A stretch of DNA of 64,000 bases from Gammaproteobacteria bacterium (GTDB taxonomy: Bacteria; Pseudomonadota; Gammaproteobacteria; Pseudomonadales; Pseudohongiellaceae), in assembly GCA_002706685.1 (NCBI GenBank), contig PALV01000023.1, forward strand, positions 1-64,000. The letters run 5' to 3'. Numbering within the stretch: the first letter of the stretch is position 1; each line of letters opens with the position of its first letter. The translations under genes were made by a program, and so were the position numbers. Shown one piece after another: positions 1-8,376 of the stretch. The notes beneath the pieces are model-generated. The model was not told the DNA's origin, ran no database searches, and saw only the letters and a list, made by a program, of their open reading frames with translations.

Positions 1-53
1 CGTATCTCCTACTGTTGGTTGTGATCGTCGTGGTGATCAACCAACAGGATACG
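1..53. repeat. Imperfect inverted repeat at window edge
   Basis: The left arm reads CGTATC, five extra bases, then CTGTTGGTTG. The right arm ends CAACCAACAG GATACG, so the two arms pair over about 16 bases with a 5-base bulge and a short central spacer containing GATC. There is no clear T-tract, so a simple terminator is uncertain. It lies next to the broken end of the TonB-receptor remnant and could be an element end or a hairpin for a gene left of the window. Confidence 0.4.
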
Positions 54-66
54 CCACCTGTTTACC

Positions 67-345
67 TCAATGCCATACACCAGAAATCAGCATAACTCCC
101 GGATAGGTGCCAGGAGGCACGTCTGCAATCGAGAATCGACCACTGGCATCAGTAAAATCACGGAACCGCTCGTCCGCTACAGTGACGATTGCGCCTTCAA
201 GTGAGCGACCGCTGGCGGCCTCAGCGATACGACCAGAAACGGCGCCATCTCCACTCTGGGCAAAGACCAGAGTGGCACTGTTCATGGCCATGAAAATGCC
301 AAAACAGAGCTTGGCGGAACGACGCTTGAAATGACCGGTGGACAT
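67..345 (-). pseudogene. N-terminal remnant of a TonB-dependent receptor (carboxypeptidase-regulatory-like domain)
   Basis: The 92-codon ORF has a signal peptide ending near FAQ (residues 1-30). A carboxypeptidase regulatory-like beta-sandwich start follows, with the GAVSGRI, GRSLEGAIVTV and GRFSIADVPPGTY motifs typical of TonB-dependent receptors that carry this domain before the plug. The frame then runs into about ten unrelated residues and stops. Plug and barrel are absent, whereas full receptors have 800-1000 residues. I read this as a truncated gene. An inverted repeat lies just beyond its stop. A small secreted single-domain protein is possible but less likely because the domain itself is cut short. 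Confidence 0.6.
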
Positions 346-492
346 AAAAACTCTCCAGGGGCTGCTTGTGATTGTTGATTTAAAAACAGGCAGCCTACGC
401 CCAGACTATGACCAGTCGGTGACGATTAGATGAGGGTTTTATGACTTTTGTGTCACATAAAGATGACAGGCAGGGAATGATGACGAGTCGCG

Positions 493-2409
493 TCAGACCA
501 GTTCTGAGATCAACCTGTTACGACCGGCCCGTTTGGCAGCATACAAATGCCTGTCAGCCTCAGTGACAAGCTCATCAGCATTTACGCAGCCAGTGTGACC
601 GCGTGCAAGCCCGGCACTGATCGTAACGCGACCGTGGGCGGACTCCGGGAATGGAATAGCAAGTTGCGCAACGCCCGCCAGTACGCGCTTGGCCGCCTGC
701 GCTGGCGGCTCGCTGCCCAGGGGATTGAATATGACCGCCAGCTCTTCGCCGCCATAGCGATAAACGCGATCATCGCGCCGAATACTACCCGCAATGCTGG
801 CAGCAATCTGCTTAAGCACTTCATCACCGCGAGCGTGCCCATAGGTGTCGTTGAACAGTTTGAATTCATCGACGTCGACCATCATCAGATAAAACTCCCC
901 GACACCGCGACTTGATTGTTCAAACACTGATTTAAGGTCGCGATCGAAGGCCCTACGATTGTGAATTCCCAGCAGACCATCCAGCAGACTCAGCTCACGC
1001 AGACTTTTATTGGCCGATTCCAGCGCTTCTGTGCGTTCCGCGACCACTTTTTCAAGCGTTGACTGAGCATCGCGTATATTGATGGTCATGCCATGGAATG
1101 TCCGCGCCAGTAGCCCCACCTCATTGCGAAGTCCTCTTGGCAGGCTGATTCGCCCTTCGGCAACGGCATCATAGTCACCATCTGCCACACTTTCGGCCGC
1201 TCGGCTTAGCTGGGCCAGCGGTATCGCCGCGTCGCGCTGAATGATGTATACGATGATGCCGATCAACAAAGCCATCAGAATCAGGCCTGACACAAGTACA
1301 GCTGTCGCCGCCTGATTGGCGGCCTGCCGCAACAGCGCATCGGGGTACACAGAGATAAACCACCATTGCGGTCCAGTCAGCTCACTCACAGCCAACCAGG
1401 CATCCATTTCCGGATAATGCAGCAGCGTGCGCTCCCCCGGGCGCCCACCCGTGGCGTCGTTTATCCGGTGATACAGCCCTGTAAGTTCAGTATCGTCAAT
1501 GGTCTCCAGCGACATCTGACCCACCCAGCGACGGTCTGAGGCTGGTTCAGCGGGATGGGCAATCAGGTAACCGTCTGGCCTGAATATCAGGTTGTACGCA
1601 CCTTCTGGTGTATCGCTGACCAGTCGCTCCATCAGGTCCGTCAATGAAATATCGTGGCTGGGGTTGATCAGATGACGACCGTCAAGGTCCAGCGGCACCT
1701 GATAGGTCAGCGCCCATTCCTGTGCAGTCGCATCAAAGTAGAGCCCGCTCCAGCCGGGCAGACGTTCCGGGTTCTCCGACTGCTGCATGGCTCTGATGAC
1801 ACCCAGTTCGTTCATAGGCAGATCAGGCTCGGCTTCCAGCCCCCAAGGTGTGCCAGGCGCGTACAGTGCAATGGCATTCTCCGGATAGGTCACATGGACG
1901 TTTTCAAAGCGGTTGACCATCGCCGGGCCCAATTGCGCCAGTAACCTCAGTGAAAGGACCAGACGGCGCCGCAGCTCGGGGTCATCTACCGGCTGATTAT
2001 TGCCAATAAAGCTGGTGACCCCACTGTAATAAAGACCATCATCTGCATAGAGCCCATCATAGAACTCCCGGCGCAATCGCACTGCACCATCGTGACCACG
2101 CTGGTAATAGGACCAGAAGGTCTCTTCATCGACCACCACATCCGAGGTGTAAAGTCGCAGAAATTCCTGGCTGAAACGTGCCAGATTCTCCTGGGCCAGC
2201 TCAAAGATCAGGCTGTCATTGTGAGCACGCTCAACGATCCAGTCGCCATGATTATCAAGCATCCGGCTCTGGGTTTCGTTGTAGATAAACGTGTAGGCAA
2301 GCGCAGTCAGTCCGCCGACAACCAGGGCTGCTGCCAGCATGATGCGCACCAGTACACTGCGCATCAGTGACCGGGTGGAGCGCCACTTTTGGAGATAGTT
2401 GTTATTCAC
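493..2409 (-). CDS. Membrane diguanylate cyclase with extracellular sensor, HAMP and GGDEF domains
   Basis: This protein of about 638 residues has an N-terminal membrane segment (about 17-40), a periplasmic dCache-like sensor region (about 45-360), a second membrane segment (about 365-390), a HAMP-like linker (AESVADGDY), a short coiled coil (about 445-470) and a C-terminal GGDEF domain. The active-site loop is GGEEL (553-557). An RRDD motif lies five residues upstream and fits the RxxD product-inhibition site. It should make cyclic di-GMP in response to an extracellular signal. The frame opens at a GTG with a TATAAT box six bases before it and no clear ribosome site, so an ATG at 2364 is an alternative start. 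The ligand is unknown. Confidence 0.9.
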   Translation of the reverse strand: MNNNYLQKWRSTRSLMRSVLVRIMLAAALVVGGLTALAYTFIYNETQSRMLDNHGDWIVERAHNDSLIFELAQENLARFSQEFLRLYTSDVVVDEETFWSYYQRGHDGAVRLRREFYDGLYADDGLYYSGVTSFIGNNQPVDDPELRRRLVLSLRLLAQLGPAMVNRFENVHVTYPENAIALYAPGTPWGLEAEPDLPMNELGVIRAMQQSENPERLPGWSGLYFDATAQEWALTYQVPLDLDGRHLINPSHDISLTDLMERLVSDTPEGAYNLIFRPDGYLIAHPAEPASDRRWVGQMSLETIDDTELTGLYHRINDATGGRPGERTLLHYPEMDAWLAVSELTGPQWWFISVYPDALLRQAANQAATAVLVSGLILMALLIGIIVYIIQRDAAIPLAQLSRAAESVADGDYDAVAEGRISLPRGLRNEVGLLARTFHGMTINIRDAQSTLEKVVAERTEALESANKSLRELSLLDGLLGIHNRRAFDRDLKSVFEQSSRGVGEFYLMMVDVDEFKLFNDTYGHARGDEVLKQIAASIAGSIRRDDRVYRYGGEELAVIFNPLGSEPPAQAAKRVLAGVAQLAIPFPESAHGRVTISAGLARGHTGCVNADELVTEADRHLYAAKRAGRNRLISELV

Positions 2410-2474
2410 GGGGAGATTATAACGACTGAGGGCGACAAGGACACCTTTGCAGGTGCCACATCGGGTGATACATA

Positions 2475-3047
2475 CTACTCCTCATCCTTGCTTCGAAGCT
2501 GTCTGCGACGGCTGACTCTCCGAACCAGTTCTGAAAGGCTGTGCAGGCTTTCTGTCTCTCGCGCCAGGTGAATACCAAACAGATATCCCGCATAAGCAAC
2601 CAGCACCCAGACGACAATCTGCTCCCCACCCCGCCCGTCGGGCCAGTAACCGAACCACATGAACGCCTGAACGATATTGCCAATCTGGGACACAATGAAA
2701 TTGACAATCAGCGCCACAATCCCATTGGCAAAAAGGCCAGGGAGATCAAAGTTGGCAATAAAACCGATCAACTCGCCAGTCTCCAGCACCAGCAATGTCC
2801 AGAGTACCGCCAGTCCGTAGAAACCGCCGCCAAAAAACAGCCATTGCTTGTACAGGTAATTGCCACTGCGGCTCTTGTTGGTCTTGTGATGCTTCTTGAG
2901 CTCCGCAAGGCGATCACGAATCGCCTTATGCCCGGCATCACGTGGCAGCTGGCCGGCACCATATAACCAGTTGAACATCAACCAGCTCAGAGCTGCCATT
3001 GGCATCCCCAGCTTGATTGCGGCCATAAACCAGACAAGAATAGACAT
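2475..3047 (-). CDS. Conserved-type membrane protein of unknown function
   Basis: I do not recognise this 190-residue protein. It has a hydrophobic N-terminal segment (about 3-25), a basic cytoplasmic stretch rich in Lys and Arg (about 36-62), two or three further hydrophobic segments (about 68-90, 98-125, 145-162) and a charged C-terminal tail (RRVSRRRQLRSKDEE). It is probably an inner-membrane protein with both ends in the cytoplasm. It shares a strand and close spacing with the ACT-domain gene upstream of it (12 bases), which suggests cotranscription, and it ends 65 bases before the cyclase start. Confidence 0.6.
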   Translation of the reverse strand: MSILVWFMAAIKLGMPMAALSWLMFNWLYGAGQLPRDAGHKAIRDRLAELKKHHKTNKSRSGNYLYKQWLFFGGGFYGLAVLWTLLVLETGELIGFIANFDLPGLFANGIVALIVNFIVSQIGNIVQAFMWFGYWPDGRGGEQIVVWVLVAYAGYLFGIHLARETESLHSLSELVRRVSRRRQLRSKDEE

Positions 3048-3059
3048 AGTTGTGTAGTG

Positions 3060-3476
3060 CTAGATGCGTTGGAGTATACTTAACGCGACATCAGCCTTGT
3101 CGCGAGGCACAAAAATATGATCGTGATAATAGCCCGCCAGTATGTTTGCAGCAATCCCATGATCCGCCAGCAGGCGCGATACAGCCGCCGTCAGGCCAAC
3201 GGCTTCAAGACTAGAGTGCACTGACAGCGTAATCTGGCGAAAAACACCATTGAACCCCAATTTCTCACGTTCGGCTACAGGCAGGGGCAACACCAGAGTC
3301 AGCCCCTCTGATTCACGAACCGTAGCCACCGGTTCAAGGCGAACATACTCGTTCAATGACCCTTGCACGCTGCAAAATACGAAGTCGCGATCTGTGAGAC
3401 ATGGCTTCATTGACTGCAGCAATTCAGAAAGTTCAGATAGCCCTTGCAAACCATTAGGGTCTTTCGGAGCTGTCAT
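3060..3476 (-). CDS. ACT-domain protein (COG3602-like)
   Basis: The 138-residue soluble protein has the layout of a tandem ACT protein. The first half contains FVFCSVQGS and the second ITLSVHSSLEAVGLTAAVSRLLADHGI, followed by a C-terminal FVPRDKADVAL. Such proteins are small amino-acid-binding regulators whose ligand is usually unknown. It overlaps the 3' end of the preceding small membrane-protein gene by 23 bases, so translation is probably coupled. Function beyond ligand sensing cannot be read from the sequence. Confidence 0.75.
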   Translation of the reverse strand: MTAPKDPNGLQGLSELSELLQSMKPCLTDRDFVFCSVQGSLNEYVRLEPVATVRESEGLTLVLPLPVAEREKLGFNGVFRQITLSVHSSLEAVGLTAAVSRLLADHGIAANILAGYYHDHIFVPRDKADVALSILQRI

Positions 3477-3747
3477 AAGTAATTCCGCCGGTACGTTTGG
3501 CGATGATGTTGTACAACCAGGCCCCTACCACTGTCATGATGTAAGACATTACAAAATACATCAACGGCATCACCAACATCATTATCGTCGTTGGTAGTGC
3601 CATGTTTGCACCCTGCCCGTCCATACCAACCGGAACGAGCGTAAACATCAGCATGAAAGGCACCATGGTGACCAATGAAACAAGGGCAACTACCGTGGCG
3701 ACTGTCAGTGCCGTTTTGTGGGGTGCGATGTAAGTAATCGATTTCAT
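3454..3747 (-). CDS. Small two-TM membrane protein
   Basis: This 97-residue protein has two hydrophobic helices (about 13-37 and 51-72) and a C-terminal amphipathic VVGAWLYNIIAKRTGGI. That last pattern is common in small bacterial membrane proteins of unknown function related to the DUF3566 group. The ATG at 3747 is preceded by AGGGAAG. Its stop lies inside the ACT-domain gene. No catalytic or binding motif is visible. Confidence 0.6.
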   Translation of the reverse strand: MKSITYIAPHKTALTVATVVALVSLVTMVPFMLMFTLVPVGMDGQGANMALPTTIMMLVMPLMYFVMSYIMTVVGAWLYNIIAKRTGGITYDSSERP

Positions 3748-3786
3748 GGTTAAACTTCCCTGATTGAAATGAACTGACCTTAAATC

Positions 3787-4410
3787 TCAGTTTCCGTTTT
3801 TTCGAGCGATGACAAACAAGGACGCCTTGGCTGGCTGCCACTCATGGTCAATGGCAAACCCGTTTTGGGTCAGCTTGCCGATCAGCTCATCCTTGTTAAA
3901 GTGGGCGATCTGCGGCGCCAGGCCAATTAACTGCATTACCGGGATTAACATCCGCCAATGCAGAGCCACGTCACGCATTAATGCGCTGCTCGACACAAAA
4001 ATACCGCCCGGTTTCAATAACTGGTGTACCCGCTTGATGGTTTCATCCACATTTGGCAGTAGGTGCAGGATATTCAGACCGAGCACGGCATCAAAACTTT
4101 CTGGGTTCAGAGACAGGCTTTCTAGTGTGCCCTGCTGATAGCTGATGTTAGTAATGCCCTGCGCCTGGGTCTTCTGCTCGGCAATGGCGAGCATTTCATC
4201 GGATATATCGGTTGCCAGAATCTGTTTGACATAAGGTGCATGAACAATGGCTGTGCTGCCGGTGCCGCAGCCAAACTCAAATACCGACCAGTCCGGCCTG
4301 AAATAGGACTGAGTGATTTCCAGCTTCTGCTGGTAGATTTTTTCGTCACGCACCGGACTTTTGGCATAACGCGGCGCCAACTTGTTCCAGAACTTTCTTG
4401 GGTCTTTCAT
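3787..4410 (-). CDS. Class I SAM-dependent methyltransferase
   Basis: The 207-residue protein has the Rossmann methyltransferase fold. Motif I is VFEFGCGTGSTA (about 44-55), motif II contains ILATDIS (about 67-73) and motif IV is VLGLNILHLL (about 112-121), followed by the RVHQLLKPGGIFV post-motif strand. This is the UbiE/Methyltransf_11 type that binds S-adenosylmethionine. The start is supported by AGGGA eight bases upstream. The substrate is unknown. The gene lies 39 bases upstream of the small membrane-protein gene on the same strand. Confidence 0.85.
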   Translation of the reverse strand: MKDPRKFWNKLAPRYAKSPVRDEKIYQQKLEITQSYFRPDWSVFEFGCGTGSTAIVHAPYVKQILATDISDEMLAIAEQKTQAQGITNISYQQGTLESLSLNPESFDAVLGLNILHLLPNVDETIKRVHQLLKPGGIFVSSSALMRDVALHWRMLIPVMQLIGLAPQIAHFNKDELIGKLTQNGFAIDHEWQPAKASLFVIARKNGN

Positions 4411-4478
4411 AAGACGTCCCTATTCAGCATTCCATGGGTATTTCAGTCTCAGATTCTGCCACTGCTTAGCCCGCGGGT

Positions 4479-4604
4479 CTATTGTGATTTATCTTGAGCA
4501 CCCGGATTCCGTGACAGCAGAAAGGCCAGTATCGTAGCGACGGCAATGACCGGTATCGATCCCATGGGTGGCTGTGATTGTGGGTGAGCCATCAGTGGCC
4601 ACAT
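4479..4604 (-). CDS. Possible 41-residue single-TM peptide, or displaced C-terminus of the broken upstream gene
   Basis: A short frame starts at ATG after GAGGGAAGC. It encodes a Pro/Gln-rich stretch followed by one clear hydrophobic helix (PVIAVATILAFLLS) and a polar tail. It lies in the third frame relative to the DUF6152-like pieces that overlap it, so it may be a separate micro-ORF or the original C-terminus after a second frameshift. Evidence is limited to hydrophobicity and a modest ribosome site. Confidence 0.3.
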   Translation of the reverse strand: MWPLMAHPQSQPPMGSIPVIAVATILAFLLSRNPGAQDKSQ

Positions 4605-5041
4605 GCTTCCCTCTAGTGATCACAATCTGAATCCTGGTTTTGAGCTCTGGACCCTCAACGTTCAAAATCAAAGTTCCGACCTGCGGCGCGACACCACGGT
4701 TCACACCGAGTGTCCAGGGACGGAAAAGCTGTCACCGTTACCATCGGTCCGCTGGCGAGAAATTCCCTGCTAAGGCCAGCTTCGACAATGCCACGCGCCG
4801 CGCCGCCCTCTATGGCCCAGGCGGTCACGGATCCATCAGCGTTAGCCACCTCTACAAACAGGACAGAGTGCGGGTCACGGAGTTCAAAGCCGACTACCTT
4901 GCCCTGTAGAGTCAGCAGCGTGCTTTGGTCAAAATTGTCCAGGCCATGATGAGCTGTGGCTGACAGGGATATCAGGCCCACGACTGAAAGCGCTATGCAG
5001 CGCCAGGGTATAGGAGAAAATAGCGAAGACATCAAAGCCAC
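4489..5041 (-). pseudogene. Frameshifted DUF6152-like exported protein
   Basis: The first frame (5041 down to about 4700) gives a signal peptide ending near ATA, then HHGLDNFDQSTLLTLQGKVV and WAIEGGAARGIVEAGL. These match the DUF6152 pattern of a mature HH start, an NPH- or DPH-type motif and WxIEG. Near 4700 the sensible sequence jumps by one base into a second frame (GVNRGVAPQVGTLILNVEGPEL), which restores a beta-rich C-terminus. A single insertion or deletion around the ACTCGGTGTG region explains this. It could be a real pseudogene or a sequencing error. The 5' end overlaps the next upstream gene by 10 bases. Confidence 0.55.
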
Positions 5042-5493
5042 CTCCGAACTCGCGCACAGTAATTGGTATAGTCATTCCCGAACAGCCCGGCCAGCGCACG
5101 CTCCTCAGGCAGTATCTGGAAACGATCCATATACCAGACAAACACAGGCAGCAATAGCAGCACCGCCAGGTTAGCCAGCATCAGCGCCCAGGCTGCAAGC
5201 AATAGCAGGAAACCCAGATACATTGGATTACGTGTGATCCGATAGATGCCGGACACCACCAGGGCACTGGAGTTTTCAGGATTCAGGGGGTTTACGGTTG
5301 TACTGGCTTGCCTGAATGACGCAACACCTGCCAGTGCTATCAAAACAGCTAACGCACTGACAACGGCCACCAGCAGCTGACGCAATGGCACTGCATAATC
5401 AAATCCCGGGGTAAGTCGCGCAAGCAGCCACATCAGGCCTGCGAATAAAACGACAAGTGCCAGAGGTGGTATTTTCAGTTCCAGTGATTGCAT
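5032..5493 (-). CDS. Isoprenylcysteine carboxyl methyltransferase-family membrane protein
   Basis: This 153-residue protein has about four to five membrane segments. It carries the family signature GIYRITRNPMYLGFLLLLAAW (about 85-105), and EERALAGLFGNDYTNYCARVRRWL at the C-terminus corresponds to the EE...F...Y..Y...V.R.W pattern of ICMT/PEMT enzymes. Bacterial members methylate lipids or small molecules or are uncharacterised. GAGG lies nine bases before the ATG. It is the first gene of the leftward run 5493-3060. Confidence 0.8.
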   Translation of the reverse strand: MQSLELKIPPLALVVLFAGLMWLLARLTPGFDYAVPLRQLLVAVVSALAVLIALAGVASFRQASTTVNPLNPENSSALVVSGIYRITRNPMYLGFLLLLAAWALMLANLAVLLLLPVFVWYMDRFQILPEERALAGLFGNDYTNYCARVRRWL

Positions 5494-5586
5494 TCTTATT
5501 TGCCTCAGGCAGGCGCTGTTACTTAACGGTCAAGATACTACGGTTCGTCATTCAGTAATAGGGAGATGAACACACCTTAGAAATAT

Positions 5587-5640
5587 AATGCAAAGTTTAC
5601 TTGTCATTTTTGTCATAATATGACAATCTAACTTTGCATT
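5587..5640. promoter_or_regulatory. Nested palindromes, likely operator for the membrane protein/XRE pair
   Basis: AATGCAAAGTT (5587-5597) is repeated inverted and exact as AACTTTGCATT (5630-5640). Inside it sits a perfect 17-base palindrome, TTGTCATAATATGACAA (5610-5626), and an extra TTGTCAT half-site at 5601-5607. The right arm abuts TTGACA (5641-5646), a plausible -35, with TCTATT 17 bases later as a weak -10. The layout suggests autoregulation by the small XRE protein encoded in this unit. Confidence 0.6.
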
Positions 5641-5692
5641 TTGACAACTTTCCTTTTCAATCATCTATTAATAGACAACTCAGGAGCTTGCC

Positions 5693-6157
5693 ATGACCAC
5701 CTTGAATACCAGGAAACTAGCACGCTGTGCGCTATGGATATCGCCCGTGATTATCGTACCTGTGGCTTTTTTTGCAGCTACCCCATGGCTGGCCGAACAA
5801 CCTGACGCCCTTACACTGTCCGTAGCTGCGGCAGCGGCGCTGTTCGTCATGGCCTACAGCCTGTTTCTGTCTGCCCGGGTCAATCGCCGGCTGGATGAAG
5901 TGCAGGTAGCTGGCCAACGCTTTTCCAGCACCTGGGGCATGACCGTCGGCAGTGTGGCCGCTGTCATTGTGATGATGATACCGCCATTGATGAACGCCCT
6001 TGCCGATGCGGCGTTGCGGCTGGGAACCGAGTCACCAGAGGAAGCCGTCAAGCTGGGCATCACTATTGGATTTATGCTGGTAGTAGTTCTGCAACTGATT
6101 GGCACCGGCGCCATTTCGTTCTGGTGGACTCAGCGACTGGGCAAGTCATCGGAGTGA
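5693..6157 (+). CDS. Four-TM membrane protein cotranscribed with an XRE regulator
   Basis: The 154-residue protein has four predicted membrane helices (about 13-31, 42-62, 83-105, 121-143) and a short cytoplasmic loop with RVNRRLDEVQ. This is the arrangement of small DUF2178-like membrane proteins that sit beside tiny XRE regulators in many bacteria. CAGGAG lies six bases before the ATG. The following XRE gene starts 15 bases after its stop. Biochemical function is unknown; a role as a membrane partner of the regulator is inference. Confidence 0.7.
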   Translation: MTTLNTRKLARCALWISPVIIVPVAFFAATPWLAEQPDALTLSVAAAAALFVMAYSLFLSARVNRRLDEVQVAGQRFSSTWGMTVGSVAAVIVMMIPPLMNALADAALRLGTESPEEAVKLGITIGFMLVVVLQLIGTGAISFWWTQRLGKSSE

Positions 6158-6172
6158 TGGACGGGTACTGAC

Positions 6173-6370
6173 ATGAAGAATTTTATTCGCGTACTGCGTG
6201 CTGAAAAAGGCTGGAGCCAGGCCGAATTGGCTGAGCGTGTGCAGGTTTCCCGCAATTCCATCAACGCCATAGAAAACGGACGGTTTGACCCATCCTTGCC
6301 GCTGGCGTTCAAGATTGCAGATGCGTTCAAACTGTCTGTCGAAGAGGTGTTTGACAAAACGGATGTCTGA
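6173..6370 (+). CDS. Small XRE-family (Cro/CI) transcriptional regulator
   Basis: This 65-residue protein is almost entirely a helix-turn-helix domain. The DNA-binding motif SQAELAERVQVSRNSINAIENG occupies about residues 15-36, and the C-terminus SVEEVFD is typical of YozG/YgzD-like minimal regulators. It is the second gene of a two-gene unit with the membrane protein before it. The palindromes at 5587-5640 are the obvious candidate binding sites. Confidence 0.9.
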   Translation: MKNFIRVLRAEKGWSQAELAERVQVSRNSINAIENGRFDPSLPLAFKIADAFKLSVEEVFDKTDV

Positions 6371-6383
6371 TTGAACCAAATGG

Positions 6384-7127
6384 CTACCGTAGCGCCTGCA
6401 TCTGGTCACGCACGCGTGCTCTCTGTGCCTCCAGACCGGGTGTATTCTCGGTGAAATCAAGCCAGGCTTCGTAATAGGTAACTGCCGCGGGCGCCTCGTT
6501 AACTTGCTGATGCAGTTGCCCCAGAGCCAGCAGAGCGCGCGCATTGATATCCGGGCGCAGATCGGGCACCGTCAGCATTTTTGAAAATGCGGTGATCGAC
6601 TCCTGCCACATCTCCAGCCTGATCAGGGTATTGGTGTAGAAATTCAGCAGCGTCATCTGCTCGAAAGGTGTCAGGTTTTCAAAACTGGCGTAAAGGGCAT
6701 TCAGTTCCATCAACGCCGCTTCCCATTGATCGGCCTGCTGCATCCGCTGCGCTTCTTCAATGACATAGTAAACGCGATCGCTCATGGCGGGCGCATCCGC
6801 ATCGTCGCTGATTGTAGAGAGTGTGCGCGTAGATCGTTGCGGTTCGGTTGTACTATCGCCATTTCGATCGGCGGCCCCAGGTTCTGTTGCCTCTGTCGGC
6901 GAACGCTCATCTGATTCAGACTGAGTATTTGCCGCATCGTTATGCGCCGCAGTTTCCGCAACCTGACCTGGACTATTCGTCAGGCCGTCATCGACCTGCT
7001 GCGCCTCCGCCACAGGATCAGCCATTGAATCAGCATTCTGTTCCCGCTGATTAGTCCTGCTGTTGATAAACAACCCCGCCACTACGACAACAATCACCAA
7101 AGGCAGTATCAGTTTGCGCATTGTCAT
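6384..7127 (-). CDS. Membrane-anchored TPR-like protein
   Basis: The 247-residue protein begins with a membrane anchor (about 5-21), then a long Asp/Glu/Ser/Thr-rich linker (about 22-115). A helical C-terminal domain follows with TPR-like repeats (EEAQRMQQADQWEAALMELNALY, then TLIRLEMWQESITAFSKML, then ALLALGQLHQQVNEAPAAVTYYEAWL). The domain probably sits in the periplasm and mediates protein contacts. AAGGA lies nine bases before the start. Partners are unknown. Its 3' end converges with the XRE gene. Confidence 0.7.
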   Translation of the reverse strand: MTMRKLILPLVIVVVVAGLFINSRTNQREQNADSMADPVAEAQQVDDGLTNSPGQVAETAAHNDAANTQSESDERSPTEATEPGAADRNGDSTTEPQRSTRTLSTISDDADAPAMSDRVYYVIEEAQRMQQADQWEAALMELNALYASFENLTPFEQMTLLNFYTNTLIRLEMWQESITAFSKMLTVPDLRPDINARALLALGQLHQQVNEAPAAVTYYEAWLDFTENTPGLEAQRARVRDQMQALR

Positions 7128-7157
7128 GGCTGTTGTTCCTTATCTCACTCAGAATAA

Positions 7158-7187
7158 AGCCCCGGCACCACTACAGGTGCCAGGGCT
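7158..7187. terminator. Bidirectional hairpin terminator
   Basis: AGCCCCGGCACC pairs with GGTGCCAGGGCT around a six-base loop, with one mismatch. On the minus strand it is followed by TTTATT, and on the plus strand by CTTTATT. It lies 29 bases after the stop of the exported FAH-family gene (minus strand) and should end that transcript. Confidence 0.65.
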
Positions 7188-7215
7188 CTTTATTCATTCA
7201 TGCAATCGAAAAGTA

Positions 7216-8376
7216 TTAGTAAGTGCTGGTCGGCGGCAACTGCGAACCTGACAGATCGTCGGGTACACTTTGTTCGCGAACCACACGGTGTGTCAGGGTA
7301 CCGATACCTTCAATCGTTGCGCTGATGGTTTCACCATCGATCAGATAACCCGACCCTGTCGCACGTTCAACACGGCCGGCACCTGTGCCACCTGATGTAC
7401 CACTTTGCAGCACATCACCCGGGAACAAGGTGATCAGCGATGAGGCGTATTCAATCAGCTCAGGGATGTTGTGGATCATGTCGCCTGCTTTGGCTTCCTG
7501 CACGGTAACACCATCAACAACCGTGATCTGGTGCAGGCGGTCCATAGGGTCACCATAAAACTCTTTGGGCACAATCCAGGGGCCGTGCGGTGCAAAGGTA
7601 TCGTGACCTTTGCCCACAAACCAGTCCAGACCGGAGCTGAAGCCACCTGGTGGACGGCCACCACGGTCTGAAATATCCATTGCCACCATGTAACCAAAGA
7701 CATGGTCGTAGGCACGCGAAGCAGAGATGTATTTGCCAGAACGACCAAACACGATGGCCATTTCGACTTCGTATTCGATCTCATCACGACCGTAGGGCAT
7801 GATCACATTTTCACCGTCACCGATGATGGCACCACGCGTTGGCTTCAGGAACAGATAGGGCACGCCACGGTTTTCGCGACGCTGGCGGGTGCGCTCGGCC
7901 AGTTCCGCCTCGGTGCATCCTTCACAGGCATGAGTGTAGAAGTTGACCGCCGCGTTCATGATCTTGCTGGGATACTGGATTGGCGCGCGGATATCCACGT
8001 CTTCAACAGCATGGATGTAATCAGGCATGTTGCTGCCATTCAGCATGCCGGACTCTACCAGCGCATTGACTATTTCATAGACCCGGAACTTCAGACCGTA
8101 TTCGTAGCCTTCAATCAGACCAAGAACATCATCAGGCATGTCAATCGAGGGGTACTCTGGCATCAATTCCAGAGCCTTGTTGGCTTCGACCAGATCCACG
8201 ATCAGGCTGTCATCGCGCATGACCAGACCGGAGAACTGCTCATTGCCTACCGCGAAGGTGCCGACCTTGAAGGGTTCTGCGGGCTGGATATTGGGTTGGG
8301 CCAGCACGCTGGCAGGCATGGCAAGCAGCGACACGAGGGCCGCAACTGCCAGGGTATAGAGCGATCTTTTTCTCAT
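7216..8376 (-). CDS. Exported fumarylacetoacetate hydrolase-family protein
   Basis: The 386-residue protein carries the FAH catalytic fold. YLFLKPTRGAIIG is the substrate-loop region, YGRDEIEYEVEMAIVFG supplies the acidic metal ligands, and GYMVAMDISDRGG, GKGHDTFAPHGPWIV and FPGDVLQSGTSGGTG complete the signature. The family cleaves C-C bonds in beta-diketo acids or decarboxylates oxaloacetate-like acids with Mg or Mn. It has a clear signal peptide (MRKRSLYTL...SVLAQ), which is unusual because family members are normally cytosolic. I chose the ATG at 8376 because GGGAG precedes it by seven bases and the frame upstream adds no domain. The substrate is unknown. Confidence 0.85.
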   Translation of the reverse strand: MRKRSLYTLAVAALVSLLAMPASVLAQPNIQPAEPFKVGTFAVGNEQFSGLVMRDDSLIVDLVEANKALELMPEYPSIDMPDDVLGLIEGYEYGLKFRVYEIVNALVESGMLNGSNMPDYIHAVEDVDIRAPIQYPSKIMNAAVNFYTHACEGCTEAELAERTRQRRENRGVPYLFLKPTRGAIIGDGENVIMPYGRDEIEYEVEMAIVFGRSGKYISASRAYDHVFGYMVAMDISDRGGRPPGGFSSGLDWFVGKGHDTFAPHGPWIVPKEFYGDPMDRLHQITVVDGVTVQEAKAGDMIHNIPELIEYASSLITLFPGDVLQSGTSGGTGAGRVERATGSGYLIDGETISATIEGIGTLTHRVVREQSVPDDLSGSQLPPTSTY

